Origin: Macrolepiota albuminosa
Lineage: Eukaryota; Basidiomycota; Agaricomycetes; Agaricales; Agaricaceae
Direction: 5' to 3'
DNA: 64,000 bases
Assembly (NCBI GenBank): GCA_027475525.1
Contig: JAMWFC010000035.1
Location: forward strand, 262,570 to 326,569
Position numbers and translations under genes: made by a program. The notes below the pieces were generated by a model. That model was given only the letters and a program-made list of their open reading frames with translations. It did no database searches and was not told where the DNA came from. Of this stretch, positions 45,961 to 58,535 are shown piece after piece. The first letter of the stretch is position 1; every line of letters begins with the position of its first letter.

Positions 45961-46513
45961 GCGCAGTCTGCTGTACTTGAATTAGAAGGTTTAGGAGTGA
46001 TCATAAGTCTCTGACGGTTTCGATAGCCGCCTGTCAGCTTCCGCTAAACCTAGAATCAGAGATTTAGAACTACTCCGGTAAATTGGTTCGCAAGGCAACG
46101 TTGGTTGCCTTCTGGCTTATCTGATCTTGCAAATGCATTAGCCCATCTAAGAGGTTGGCAATGGCTTGGTTTCTGTTCGAAATACATGGAAAGTCACACC
46201 AGATGCCTTTCTCTTGACAGCTTCATCGACAAGCGTGACTTGTAGATATTTCGCAACCATGGCAACGCTTTCTTGACTCTTACCATTTTGAGTTAATGAT
46301 ATATTGAGGTCCCATGTACATAGTGCGAATCGTAACATCACTCGAAGCCATTTATGTCTGCCTACATCGAGGTCGAGTTCGTTCTTCTTTCAACTGTTGA
46401 TACTTGAACGAATGAGTCCAAAACGCGATCAGTGGAAAAATAGTTACAAACAACGCCTTCTTAATCACTTATCACGTCGTATACCCTTACCAAAACCACT
46501 TTGACACTAAAGG
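45961..46513. other. Intergenic, upstream of RAD7
   Basis: About 550 bp without a recognisable gene. It should hold the RAD7 promoter. No clear TATA box was found. Confidence 0.5.
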
Positions 46514-48747
46514 ATGAGCAGAAACAATGTCAGAGGACCCACATCTGCCCTTACTGAATTTCTCAAGGTGATTCCGCCTCGTTTTGTGAATACAACGATT
46601 TTTTGACTGTCCTCAAGGCATCAGGGATTACAGCAACTTCAATTGCAGCGCGCAGGCAAAATGAAGAAGAGCAGCCTGCCGCGGGGCCCAGTGGCACAAG
46701 GAATAGTGACAATGAAGAAAATGTGAATGCAAATACTGAGGAGAGGGATGAAACTCGACTACGTCGCAAGAGACGAGGAAGGGCTTCGGTGCGATTTATG
46801 CAATGTTGTTCAACTCCACAGCTGATTTTTAAGAAGACATCTGCTGCGTATGACTCTGACGATCTTGATGGGGAGCAAGAGGTGGAACCTCAACCTGTGA
46901 AAAAGCGCAAGCTTACAAAAGCTGCAGAGGCTAAACTCAAGGCTAAAGAAAAGGCCGATGCTAAAAAGAAGAAAAAGGATGAGAAAATTGACGATGATGA
47001 AGAGGAAGATCCCTACCGTGCGCTTTCCAGGTCTTGGGGTGGAAACTCAACTTCACCCACAAAGCCTGTCATTGGCAATTTCGAGGATTGTGCGAAGTGC
47101 AAGGTCCAATTTACAGTGGTATACTCAGTATTCCATCCAATTTTGCTTAGGTATCTTAACACATTTTTAAGACCAGGTATACATTGCCAGCTGTCCCAGG
47201 TCCCGGGTTCCTTTGTCATAAATGCGCTAAAGAGTCTGGAAATGATCCTTTTAAGAAACCTGTCGCGACGAAGCGCAAGAAAGTACCTGCAGATAAAAGG
47301 ACTATTGTGAACTTTGAAGAAAAAAAGTTTCCGACTTTAGCGTCCCTCTGTATTCAGGTGATTATCAGAAGTTGTGCAGTATCATTGTCTAATGAGTCCT
47401 TCTTTCAGCTCATCACGAAACATATTGACGATGTTGAAGCTCTAGGAGATATTGGGACAATGAACATGGACGCTATCTCAAAGGCATTGTCAAAGAATCG
47501 AGGACTGTACGTGTTAGTACTCATCTCATTGTCACTTGTGCCAAAACCATTTGATAGCACGCCGAAGAACGTTCACCTTTTCTATAACGTCGCAAACATC
47601 ACGCTTACCCTCTATGATGCAACCAGTTCGCTACTTCCCTCCCCATGTTCACTATTTACCCTGACTTTTGTTCCAGACTTGTCCTCGCCTGCGCTTGAGA
47701 CGCTTGTACACCTCAACCCGAACCTCACCTCTCTCCGCCTTGATTTTTGCGGACATATGGATGACAAAGCCATGTCCGTCTTGTCTAGCTCCCTTCCCTC
47801 TCTGACGCATTTAGAACTCCTTGGTCCATTCCTTGTTCGTTCAGACGCTTGGGCTGCCTTTTTCAAGTCCCATCCTAGCCTTGAGACATTCAAAATCACC
47901 CAGTCCCCAAGGTTCGACATTGAGGCTATGCTTGCACTCAAGAAACATTGTGCTTCCACCCTTACCGCGCTTCGTCTGCGCGAGATCGGTACTATGAGCG
48001 ATGCTTTCCTCGATGCTATCGGGAACTTCACGAAAATTGAGGAGTTGGATATTGCGGACCCTGGGAAGACGAGTGAGTGCGCAGCGGAGGCGCTACAAGG
48101 CGCGCTTTCTGCGCTTTCTGGGACCCTGCGAGTGCTTGATGTTTCCAGGCACGAGCAAGTCACGGACTCTGTACTAAAGGATGGTTTGGTTGGGTCACGT
48201 CATCTGGCCGAGCTCGTTGTGCAGAACGCGCCGCTGCTCACTGATGCAGGCGTAGCTGAGTTTTTTGGAACCTGGAAGAACGAACCCCTGAGGCGGATTG
48301 ACATGGGGCGGAACCACGATCTGGGTAGTGCGGCACTAGTCGCGCTGCTCGAGCACAGTGGGGAAAGATTGGAGGAGTTAGTGATAAACGGATGGGGTAG
48401 CGTCGAAGCACAGGCTCTGAAGGTACTTGGCCGGCTTGGTGGAGAATTGAAGAAATTGGACGTGGGTTGGGTGAGGGAGGTAGATGATTTCCTTATAAAA
48501 GAATGGATGGAAGGCGATACGGAAGAGGATGTAGAATCTGTTGAAAAAAAAGGTTGGAAGGAGGAACTAGTGAGGTCAGCGGGGTGTACTAGGTTGCGTG
48601 AAATCAAGGTGTGGGGGTGTAACAAGATTACAGCGAGGTGTCTTAAAAAGGTGAGTTTTCGGTTTGTTGGATAAATTGTAAGCTGACACGTGTTCCGTGT
48701 AGAAAGGTGTTAGTATCCATGGAGTGGAGTATCATACTGTCAAATAG
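46514..48747 (+). CDS. RAD7: RAD7 nucleotide-excision repair protein
   Basis: With RAD16, RAD7 forms the ATP-dependent damage-search and ubiquitin-ligase complex of global-genome excision repair in the nucleus. Exons: 46514-46567, 46618-47118, 47172-47357, 47409-47506, 47558-47625, 47677-48650 and 48703-48747. Introns are 50-53 nt and the product is 641 aa. A 45-nt GT-AG segment at 46789-46833 is in frame and may also be spliced out (626 aa). The N-terminus MSRNNVRGPTSALTEFL is typical of the family. A basic, lysine-rich region follows, then a four-Cys zinc site (C176, C179, C200, C203; KCKVQFTV, FLCHKCAK) and leucine-rich repeats to the C-terminus, which ends SIHGVEYHTVK. All frames are consistent and intact. 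Confidence 0.92.
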
Positions 48748-49123
48748 ATAGTGTTGTACTTCAAAATGGTTATTTATGTGTCTATATATGCTCAGAATTT
48801 CCAGGAATCTATCCTTATCCTGTTATTGTTTGAAAGTGAGGACTGTGTGCAGTGCAGTCCTAAATGAGAATTGATGAATGGGGTTAGTATTGTTGCAAAG
48901 AACTTGTGTTTCACATACCCTTTGAATGCTTGAGTGAGGCACTATGTTTTCCCTTTGCCTTTTACTATCATGCCTCAATTACTTTGAGGCATGGCAGAGA
49001 TTTCTGAAGAAGAAATAGGTCATGTGATTTTGAACAAGTGTTTCTCCCATAACTTGCATGGAAATTTTTTAATAAACACTGAAGAGTGCTCTCTGAATAC
49101 AGAGAGCATGTCACAACATCACA
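48748..49123. other. RAD7 3' flank with hairpins
   Basis: AT-rich. Two perfect 8-bp hairpins: TGCCTCAA/TTGAGGCA at 48971-48991 and GCTCTCTG/CAGAGAGC at 49088-49107, the latter just before the candidate gene. No gene seen. Confidence 0.5.
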
Positions 49124-49749
49124 ATGACCCTTGCTGATATCACAATCCCATTGTTACAATATGGACAAAGGATCGACTCAGTTTATATACCGCATATCAC
49201 AGCCGCATACCCTCAGTCATTTATCATATGGACTTGTGGTGAGTTTCATTTACACACACTTACTTTACATACAATGCTTACTATACCAAACAGATTAAGA
49301 TTCTGTATTATATTTAGGTCTCCCAGGTATCAGATTTTAACAGATTAACTGCTTGCTATGCCTCTGCTCAAAAACATGTCAAATCATACCTTTCTAACCT
49401 TTTTCCTACAAAGCATCTGGCTCTCAAGCAAGAGAAAAAGCTAAAGCACATACACTATGGAGAAGTAATAAGGGAAACAAGAGTGCGTTTACAGATTGAT
49501 GATGCCTTACTTGCTTTTGACATTATGTGGAACCAATCTTTGCGTCCCAAAAAACTCACAAAGAAGGGGTTGTTTCTGGCCAAGTATGAATATTTTCTTA
49601 CTAGTCCTAAAATCAGATTTGCTACACGTCACATACACTTTATGTATGCCTATCACAAAGGTCTCAATAGCAGGCAGACTGCCTGGCAAGTAAGAAGTAC
49701 CGAGAAGTATTACCTGTTAATTATGCCTATACGACGCCACGTAGCATAA
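49124..49749 (+). CDS. Candidate two-exon gene, unknown
   Basis: ATG 49124 opens a 115-nt exon ending in G before GTGAGT at 49239. A CAG at 49331-49333 is followed by a long open exon to the stop at 49747-49749. The join is in phase and gives 176 aa. The second exon is basic, with Tyr- and His-rich helices (KHIHYGEVIRETRVRLQIDD, AKYEYFLTSPKIRFATRHIH). No domain is recognised. The region is AT-rich and could be a transposon-derived fragment; upstream exons may be missing. Low confidence that it is expressed. Confidence 0.3.
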
Positions 49750-50168
49750 CTCATCGATTAGTGATATGTATGCGACTTTCAAGTCAAGAAATACATCAAA
49801 TATGTTGCAGCTGTTGCTGTTTCACTTCCATCTCTTCCGATCCTTGACGGCGACCCGGACCGGCTTCACGTGCTTATGGTCACATCACAGTCACCTCACG
49901 ATGGGGTTTGTCGTATGAATGTCGCCGAATCTTAAACCTTAAACTTTTTTAGATCTCGAATAAGCAAGCCAATATTTGGTATACGGACCTGACGCGCGTC
50001 ACAAGTTCTATTTGTCAATCTCTTTATAAGTAACGCAAGTAACCACTTCCCTCCAAGCCAGCGATGTCACGCTTCGAGGGGAGCAATTGATTCTTACCAC
50101 GAGATCATCGGTCACACCCGTTCAAATTGGACGGATTGTTGAACGAACTGACGACGTTGCGTAAAGCT
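49750..50168. other. Intergenic, upstream of the MFS gene
   Basis: About 420 bp. Nothing recognisable beyond ordinary promoter-type sequence. Confidence 0.5.
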
Positions 50169-52232
50169 ATGTCAGAGGAACCTTCATCAGAGACCAGCCC
50201 GCTACTCGCGCCAAGGTTAGGATATCAGCATGCTTTGGTCTATCAGCGTTTCTCCAAGCGTGCGAAATGGACCATAGTAGCCCTAGTGGCCTGGTGTGGA
50301 TTGATGCCCTGTGAGTTATTACGTTCGTTCATTCTTTTTCTCCAGAGTTGATGACTCAGGATCGTCGATAGTATTTGTTTCGGGGGCGTTTATACCCGCG
50401 ATACCACAGATTGCAGAAGATCTCGATACCACTGGTTCCGTCGTCAGGTGAGCCAGAAATCATCTCAGAGAACAATGCCTCATTATTATTTGTAGCTTAG
50501 CTGTTAGTATATCCATCTTTTCTACCAGCATTGGGTCACTCTCGGGAGCGGCCTACTCTACCTTTTGCAAGTGACTGCTCAGTTTGAATCGTGCGTCGAC
50601 TAAATGGGAAACATTTACAGACGGTAGGCGGATAGTTTACCTAGTCATGCTACCTCTATTCTGCATAGGATCCTTTGGAGTTGCACAGTCAGCAAGCGTC
50701 CCGGAACTTTTAATTTGGCGGTTCATCCAAGCGTTCGGGACTTCTCCAGGATTGTCCATAGGTGCTAGCGTGATTGGGGACATCTATCAACTTGAAGAAC
50801 GCGGAACGGCAATGGGCGTCTTCTTTTCTGTATGACTTTCTTTGATGCAGTCAGGCAGTGTCTCTCATGGACCTCGTGGATCATTTTTAGGCCTCCCTCC
50901 TTGGACCAGCGTTAGCTCCACCAGTAGGTGGTATGTCGGTATTTTCTGTTATCCTTATTTGAATTCAAGGTATCTTGAGGGTTTTTCACGCAATATTCCA
51001 CTTGGCGTGTATTGCAATGGGCCCTTGGCATCACTGGTTGCGCCATATTCGCTTTAATCTTCATGTTCCTGCCCGATACTAGTCACCCGGGGTCAAGGGG
51101 CATAGACAAGAGACCAGAAGGCCAGTCGAAGGTTGTCCTCATCAATCCATTGCGATCTTTGGCGTTGCTTCGCAGCCCGAATCTTTTGCTTGTGGTCAGT
51201 TCACACGTCATGGCGAAGTATGCTTTATTGAAGCAGTCATGTATGAAGTCTTTTTCAGGTCTCCTTTTCCTTCTAACCGATTATAGTCCGTTTTTGTGCT
51301 TCTTTCACCACGATGTCATCCGTTAATTCTGCTTTCTAGTCCTCTTGGTCCCGTTAGCCTACACTATTGTAAGTTGCAATTATCCTATTTTGGAGCCTCA
51401 AGAGTCATGTTTACGTTCTCAAGGGTTCTAGATACCATATTACCAGCACAGCGTTAATCGGAGCATGCTTCCTGCCATCCGGGCTTGGAAATATGAGTAT
51501 GCATTCGGAAAGCACCCTTTCAATACAATCTGCTTCTGACAACTCTATCCATAGTCGGTGCACCGCTGGCAGGCAAAATATCTGATCTTGTCGTGATAGC
51601 ATGGCGCGCTCGGCGGAATGGGGATTGGTATCCCGAAGACAGGCTGCGTGCAGCGATCTATGGAGCTCTCATATTCATTCCGTTACCTCTATTCGGTTCT
51701 GGTCTTCTGATCGAGTACGTGCCGGGGATGCTGGGCTTGATCCTCAGCTTAGTTTGTCTGTTCGTCCATGGCATCGGGGTAAGTACATCTTAGATATTCA
51801 GTGAAAACGGCTGTCATCACGGCTGTCATCGTTATAATATCCATTTAGGTTGACCTAGCTCTCAGCCCATCTGCAGCATATACTGTTGACGTCATGCATT
51901 CGCGCAGCGCAGAGGCGATGGCTGCCATGATGTAAGTTCCCTTTAAGTCAGCTGATTTATATGAATGTTTTCGCGATCGCAGGGGCTTGAGGTCTATGTT
52001 GCTCTCCGTCTCAGTTTCTGGAATCCTTCCAGCTATCAATACTCTTGGCGTACTAGTAACCAATTCAGCTGCAGCCCTTATGAGTTGGATAGGTTGCTTG
52101 TGGGTCTTAGCTTCTTCTAAGTGGACATTGAAGCGCTCACTGTCTTCTAGGATACTATGGTCAATGATCCAATACGGTACAGAACTCCGGGCTTGGGTAG
52201 ACGTTGGATATTCAACCCTTGATAACAACTAA
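50169..52232 (+). CDS. MFS transporter, DHA1-type drug:proton antiporter
   Basis: Thirteen exons: 50169-50310, 50372-50447, 50496-50566, 50621-50829, 50891-50930, 50980-51194, 51249-51285, 51340-51368, 51424-51496, 51555-51778, 51849-51931, 51983-52099, 52151-52232. All phases agree and the product is 465 aa. Intron 3 (50567-50620) starts GC and not GT. An N-terminal cytosolic tail of about 40 residues (MSEEPSSETSPLLAP) precedes TM1 (WTIVALVAWCGLMPLFVSG). The loop 2-3 motif reads GAAYSTFYGRR, the antiporter motif C reads LLGPALAPPVGG, and IGDIYQLEERGTAMG precedes it. These mark a plasma-membrane DHA1 exporter of drugs or small molecules by proton exchange. The start at 50169 is the first ATG; a frame upstream has none. 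It appears functional. Confidence 0.88.
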
Positions 52233-52658
52233 ATTGATGGAAACATTCTTTCTATTTTCTTGTCATATTGCTTCGAAACTATCATTCTGTCCTGGAACTC
52301 ATTCATTTCAATGTAGATTTGTAGATTCGGTACTATTCTTTACGATAGGCAAGCGTTAACCTGAGTGACCGTGTCGAGTCGTTCCTCTTTCCTAGTCGGA
52401 CGTCTGTCACCCACATCCACATGAGAATATGGTAAGCAGATGAGGTAACAGCAAACTGGTACACAGATATATTGATTGTTCAAGAAAACAAGACGATTTG
52501 TACAATGAATATCGTACATGAGACAGACAACCGGTATATAACCGAAGAGAGAAAGCATCAAGAAAGCGAGTAAATGTTTGAAACAAATGTCCGACTGAAC
52601 TAACGGCATCCTATCGAATCACTGATGCATAACGGTCAGAATATATTATGCTCATGAA
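52233..52658. other. Intergenic between convergent MFS and Argonaute genes
   Basis: About 430 bp of 3' flanking sequence for both genes. Nothing else seen. Confidence 0.6.
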
Positions 52659-55600
52659 TTAGGAGGTTGATCTCACCGAGAAATACATAACTTTTGACGT
52701 ATTAGGATGAAGCGATCTGAAGGCACGTTTGAAAGATTCCAATGTGGCCGTTGCCTGGCTTCCCGTATACGTCGCAGTATCAGACAAATCCAAGCCTCCG
52801 GACGGGTCATAATGGATTTTTGCCCTCGAACAAACGATATCGGCATCTAGAATCAGGAATGAGCATTCAGGATAAGTTTCCTTATTGAACCATACTCACA
52901 GTACACGGGAGCAGGAATTGAGACGGAACGAGTTGAACGGGCATAAACATGACATAACGCGAAAGAAAGCGCTTGCATGGAGTCCGCACTGTGTGCGAAT
53001 GAGCTACATACCACATCTACCCTAGTAAAATCACGTACTTGAAATTATTGTCCTAAACACAAGATAATCGTCAGCCGTGAATAATGCAAATGCATAAAAG
53101 TAATCACTAACATCATACAATACCTGATGATCTCAATGATTAACCGCAATCACCTCACAAGAATCAATAGGGCACATACAGAATAATGAGCTGGGCGACT
53201 CGTTCCGAGGAGGCCACCGTGACTTTGCAGGAAATAGTCGAATTCCGTCGGATGCCCTATTTCCCTGTCGACCACAGTACCTGCCGGACAGTTTCCGCTC
53301 CTGTCAGCATCCTTCTGTTCCTGTGTCTTGAATCTAAGACAACCAATTTTCAAGCCAGTCATATTCATCTCAGAAAGAATGCTCATACCGAACGTGATGA
53401 CGTTTGCCCACAACAATGACAGTAATTTTTGGATTGATCTTTAACTCTGCGCACGCTTCTACTTGGAATGTCAGAAATTGAATAAGTCATTAAGGTTAAG
53501 CTACAACAGACCTTTGATCAACGGAAGTTCTGACGGAACTACTTCAGAGGGATCTAGAAAGACACAAAAGTGGCTCACCCAAATCAAGGACTTGTTGGAA
53601 TTGGCCCTCTGATACACCATCTACGCTTTGCCTCAGAACCATAACAATTATGAACAGCGCAGAGAAAGCACACCTCGATAGAATATAAGACGCTTGGGAG
53701 TAGGCTGCGGTTGCCTTTCCACCTTGGATCGATAATCGACATATTTTCCCAAGATTTCCTAACAAACCTGTTAATACTGCTGCAATGCCAACAAAAGAAA
53801 AAGAGAAATACTTTACACATATCCTTCAAATCATCGATCATTTCCTGCCTTGAGGTCTGCACTCGCATGGTTGCAATATATTTTGCATTGTCGGAATCAA
53901 CGTTGCCGACGACAGACGTGAAAGACGGGCGATCCTGGGATCCGGGGGCGGGATGGATTACATCGGCTCCTATGGGAAGGTCGGATATGCGTCAGGATAA
54001 ACGGATAGAAGTAGCTCACCCATCACAATCGTTGGGTTCCTGGGATCAGTAATGGCCTGAACTGATGCAGGATCCGGTATTGTATTAATTCCTCCGAGTT
54101 TCGGATTGATCCTTATTCAGGAAAATCAACAAGCACGCAGGACAAAACTCTAACAAACTCACTTCAGGCATACATTGGCCCAATACTGAATTTTCGCGCG
54201 AAAACATTTACTGGACTTCAAACATTGAGTCGCAACACCCATCTTACGAATGATGAGCCCAAAAAAGTATCGGTAGAAACACACTGACTGTAATATCACC
54301 GAAGCTAGATAATCATAAGGTGAGGGATGAGTGGAAAGATGAAAGAACACTCACTGTTTTACTGCATTATAAATTTCGTTTCCACCATCTGGAAGGATAA
54401 CGACGATCAAGCTGGGACCACCAGGATAGCCCTCCTTTGCTGCTTTCCCTGCAGCTGCTGATCCCGCAGCCCTAAGTTGCTGGCGGGTGACATCACTCTT
54501 ATTTGACGCCGCGAGACACAGATCCTAAACACTTACCTCCGCGACTCTTCCTTGGGCATTCTCCCATCTAATAATTGGTTGAGGATCTCGAACGCTCATC
54601 CCTTAAGATATTCGTCAGGCTGAGCAATCTATTGCCTTGAATTAAAGAAACTCACCGACAGTTCCACACGCATTGACGAGGCCGGCTACCATCTCTTTCG
54701 CTGCACTTTCTGAGAAGCGACGTTGGCTTTCATATGAGACCACAACCCACGTCTTGATATCTGCAGGCTTGAAGAATTTTTTGTCCATCCTATTAAATTT
54801 ATGAAAAACGAGTTGACTTGAGACGTCCAAACTTACATATTCCATGAACCATCTCTGGGTTGCTTCATTCAAGTCAGAAAAACAGAATAAATTTGGAAAA
54901 AAAAGACATACTATTGTCGGCTGTCTACTCCCTGGACCATACTTGAGCTTTGGGGGCTGAAGGACTCGCGCAGTGATGGGAAGAGGTCCAGCAGCAGTAT
55001 CTACAGACATTCCAAAACTTCTAACATACTCGGACTGGCCATATGATAAAACCTACAGAAATTGAATGACAACAAATATACTGCCGACGTCAAGGACTTA
55101 CTGTGTTCAGACCATTTGAAATACTCCTGAATCGTTCAGCAGGTTTCATGGTCGAAAATTCAACTACATCTTTCGTTTTCTCCGACGGAATCTGCTTCTT
55201 CATAATCTGTCCGGGCGGAACATGACACAGCTCAATGGGCAGCAAAGCTCCAGATCCGACCTATTGATGATGAGCCTGCAACTTTATATGAAGACATTTG
55301 AAGCAAACCTCAACACAAAGGTTCGCAGGAAACCTAAGCGGACGATTTTCTCGAGTCCTAAAGTAATTGGCAACAGTTATCCTTGTTCCATTCATGTTGA
55401 AGGCCAGAGCGTCCGCGCCGGCATTGGAAAGCTTCTTGATGACTCGGGGTGGAGCATTCGGCCTAGAACCAGCGGTATGTGGAGTAACAATCTTAACACC
55501 GGCTAGAAAACGCTGCAGTCGTAATCTCTCACGATCCGGCAGTCCCTGTGAAGGGGCAAGAACATTAGGATTTGATTTTCCCAAGGATTGAAGACAAAGG

Positions 55601-56710
55601 TCGATCAAGTTGCCCGGCCTGTACATCATGCCAGTTGAAATGTCGACGTTGATGAGCATTCGCCCAATCCCTGGTCTAACAGACTGGAAAAAGCCTCTCC
55701 AGAGGACGATGCCCATCCCAATGTCCTTCGTCTCTTTATCCGTGAAGAACGAGCGAACGTTGAATGGATATTTCTCACTAGGATCCATTCGAACTACCAC
55801 GTTGAGCGACTATACCATTCACGTTAGAACAGCTGAATACTTATCAATAGCGATAACGTAGTACCATGATAGCCGTTAGAACCTCTTCATCACCCGAGTA
55901 TTGTCCATTAACGTACGCTCGGAGCACCCTGTGAAGGGAGTTAGTCAAGTCAAATAGAAACTCAAGTCTCCAAAGCTCACTCAGGATTGATCTCGTTCAC
56001 CTTCGTAATCTTGACCTTGTAAACTTTAGGTGGCCGGTCACTCGACGCAGCTTGAGGCGCTAGAATAATGTCAAACTTGCCGCGAGGTAAATTCAAGGTA
56101 TAACACAAGGACGTAATTCACTACCTGTCGAGAATCTGACGTTCCAAGAGCGAGTTCATATGGGGCAAACATATTCTTGCGTCCATCAAAGACCGTTTTA
56201 GTCGTGAAAATCTGGGGTGCAACCTCTTCTTGAAGCTTCTTCAGAAGAATCCTTCTGATTCGAGGGTGGAGGTCAGACGAAAAATCTAGAAAGCATGCAT
56301 GTCGATTCAGGTTGTTGAGGCAAGCTCGATTGAATGCACATACCAACTGAAATGCAGTATTGAGGGATAGTGGTTAAAAGTTTCAATACACCTCAAACTT
56401 ACCATCATAATGCCTTATAATCGTTTCTGGAATGGACGTCACGAAACTATTAGTGACGATAGCTATTTGTCTCCCGGCTGTTCCATATCCTGGTCTTTTC
56501 ACACCAACAGTCCTTACATGAGCTTAGAAAATAATATATTAAAGTGTCAGATGGCATCTACCACAATAAGAACTCACCACTGCGTGCAAGGCCAACGGGG
56601 GAACCCCCGGCTTGAACGTCCCCACGCCTCGCATCACGACCGCGTGAGGCTCCACGAGAAGAAGAATTTCCCCTGGAGCCGCCACGGGTCGGTGCGTTTC
56701 GAGGGGGCAT
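52659..56710 (-). CDS. Argonaute (RNA-silencing slicer)
   Basis: Binds small RNAs and cleaves matching RNA. It has 25 exons from ATG 56710 to TAA 52659-52661: 56710-56578, 56522-56403, 56285-56125, 56075-55981, 55928-55865, 55809-55309, 55260-55102, 55052-54912, 54862-54837, 54789-54656, 54601-54537, 54479-54355, 54304-54289, 54242-54163, 54111-54020, 53969-53812, 53758-53674, 53620-53579, 53529-53512, 53458-53389, 53333-53180, 53123-53112, 53052-53039, 52988-52900, 52846-52659. All phases agree, giving 913 aa. An RG-rich N-terminus leads to the N domain ([15 protein letters not shown]), ArgoL1 ([16 protein letters not shown]), PAZ (about 275-385), MID ([12 protein letters not shown]) and PIWI. 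The DEDH catalytic residues are all present: D640 (GADVIHP), E680 (SRQEM), D719 (YRDGVSEG), H811 (RPAHYS). A possible 3-nt exon (56344-56346) would add one Val (see findings). It looks slicer-competent. Confidence 0.95.
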
Positions 56711-58289
56711 ACTGGACTTCGCGCGGCAGGGATTAGAAAAAGATGAAAATGTACGTGGACGAATCGCACTAAATAAATTTCTGAATGACGACCATGCATT
56801 TTATATCACGTTCGGCGCATTGCGGGAGGCATGTGACTTGATCGAACCGGCTGCACGAAATTAAGGATACTTCTGCGCTGCGGAAGTTATACAGCAGGTG
56901 ATCAGGGCACAGAGTTCGATTGACAGCCAAAAATGTCAGTACGTTCATATGGAACCAAAGGTTATGTACAGCGAAGGGTAATCGATGTGCTATAAATCCT
57001 TCGATCATCTGAGCACAATCTGCACAGCTCTTCTTCTCTCAGATAACTCTACTGTGCAATTGCTGCGCAATGGGCGAGAAACTTGAGACATGAGTTCTTA
57101 TTAAATAATCATGTTTAGGTACACAGGATTCAGGGCCAGGTAGACCTGATCGCCGTTCAAATCAGAATGGTTCCAGAGAAAGTTGGTCTCATAAGCGCTA
57201 TTGAAACCTCATTATACGTAAATCCTCAATCAGAACATTGAACATAAGCCTGGGTATTTGGAGAAAATCTACTGGTGCATCACTCTTCCTTTAGATGAGG
57301 TGGGGCGTTGTCTGTCATAATGAGCATTCCATACTGCTGAATTGACCGTAGCTTTAGCTTCTATCCAGGTGCCCAGTTTTGCATCATCATCCTGACGGCG
57401 CGTCCTGGACCGCCGCAGCAAGAACAGATAAGTGTGGTGAACGACTACATCAGCTCGTCACCGATCCATGCTCACTCTCACCAGCAGGGCCGATAATAAA
57501 GCTATAAAGTTGAAATTAAGTGCTACTGTTGCGATGTACGCCGTTAAGGGCAGAAATCAAGAACATTTGGAAGTAAATCAAGAACAGTCGCTGAGAACCA
57601 AGACATATCTTCGTGGGATCAGTATAGGTCGACCTTAACCAAAAAAATACATATTCCAAGTGGTTCTGGGATGAAGGAGTTTGGGAACGGAACAGGTTGA
57701 AGGACTGACTTGACTATTACCTTGTATAGCAGCGACCCAACTCCAGCCATGTCTATGGGGTTACAGTGAGGAGTCTGAGGACTCGCTATGAAAAAAAGAA
57801 CAAATTAAGAACTGGCGGTAAATGGGCATAATGCAAGGGAATCGGTCAGCACTGCCGTTGAGCTATAAACAGTCATTCTTAGGTGAGAAGAGAGATACCT
57901 CACTTGAAGTTGTTCTCCTTCAGGTAGGGATCCGACGTAAGCTCACCAATCTCTGAAGATATTGTACCGAAAGTGATGACACTTGCGTTTTCAGAGAAGT
58001 CGGACGTTACTGGCCTTTTTTTCAAGGATATTGAGAGTTCTAACGGACCTGTCAACATCTGGCGAATGCCCAACTTCAAAACATGACTCCGGGAGATCGA
58101 GGACTACTGGCCTTCGGAGAACCGGAGACTCACCATCTAGTACAAACTAAAATTCCACCATGATACTTGAGATGACTCGCCAATCAAATGCCACACCACG
58201 AAGGTGTGGTACTGTCTTTCCACTTATCAACACGATGTACAAAGTTTCACGCTTATCTGGTCAGCTGCAGGGTTGCATGTGGTCCAAAG
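56711..58289. other. Upstream of Argonaute, mostly unassigned
   Basis: About 1.6 kb. The Argonaute promoter lies in the first part. A minus-strand exon-like stretch at about 57903-58058 (TGPLELSISLKKRPVTSDFS and on to ENNFK-stop) is open and preceded by an intron-like GTGAGT...TTGACAG segment, but it resembles nothing I know. Confidence 0.4.
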
Positions 58290-58535
58290 ACTCACTTTAA
58301 GTTTGATATTTCTCGTTGATCATCTCTTGTCCAGGGTCTGGGTTCGCACGGTCGCGATATACTTAGCATGATAACAGTCAATGCTATCCACCGGGGACGT
58401 AAAAGGCCCTCATATCCTGGCGTGGAATGTATAAAGTCTGTCCCTCCACAGCCGCCATGGTCAGGAAACGCGCCAAGTCCGAGAGAGACAAGTATTCGCG
58501 TACGCATTGTAATTGCGGTAAAATCAAGTCCTCGG
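58290..58535 (-). pseudogene. Decayed Argonaute PIWI fragment
   Basis: On the minus strand, GG.DFIHSTPGYE...FTSPVDSID, then HAKYIATVRTQTL and an out-of-frame AGATGATCAACG align with [33 protein letters not shown] and EMID of exon 16 in the intact gene at 52659-56710. An upstream SLSDLARFLTM resembles the end of the preceding Argonaute exon. Frameshifts in the middle and TGA near 58320 abolish it. It has the same orientation as the intact gene and lies about 1.6 kb upstream of its start, so a tandem duplicate that decayed is the simplest reading. Confidence 0.6.
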
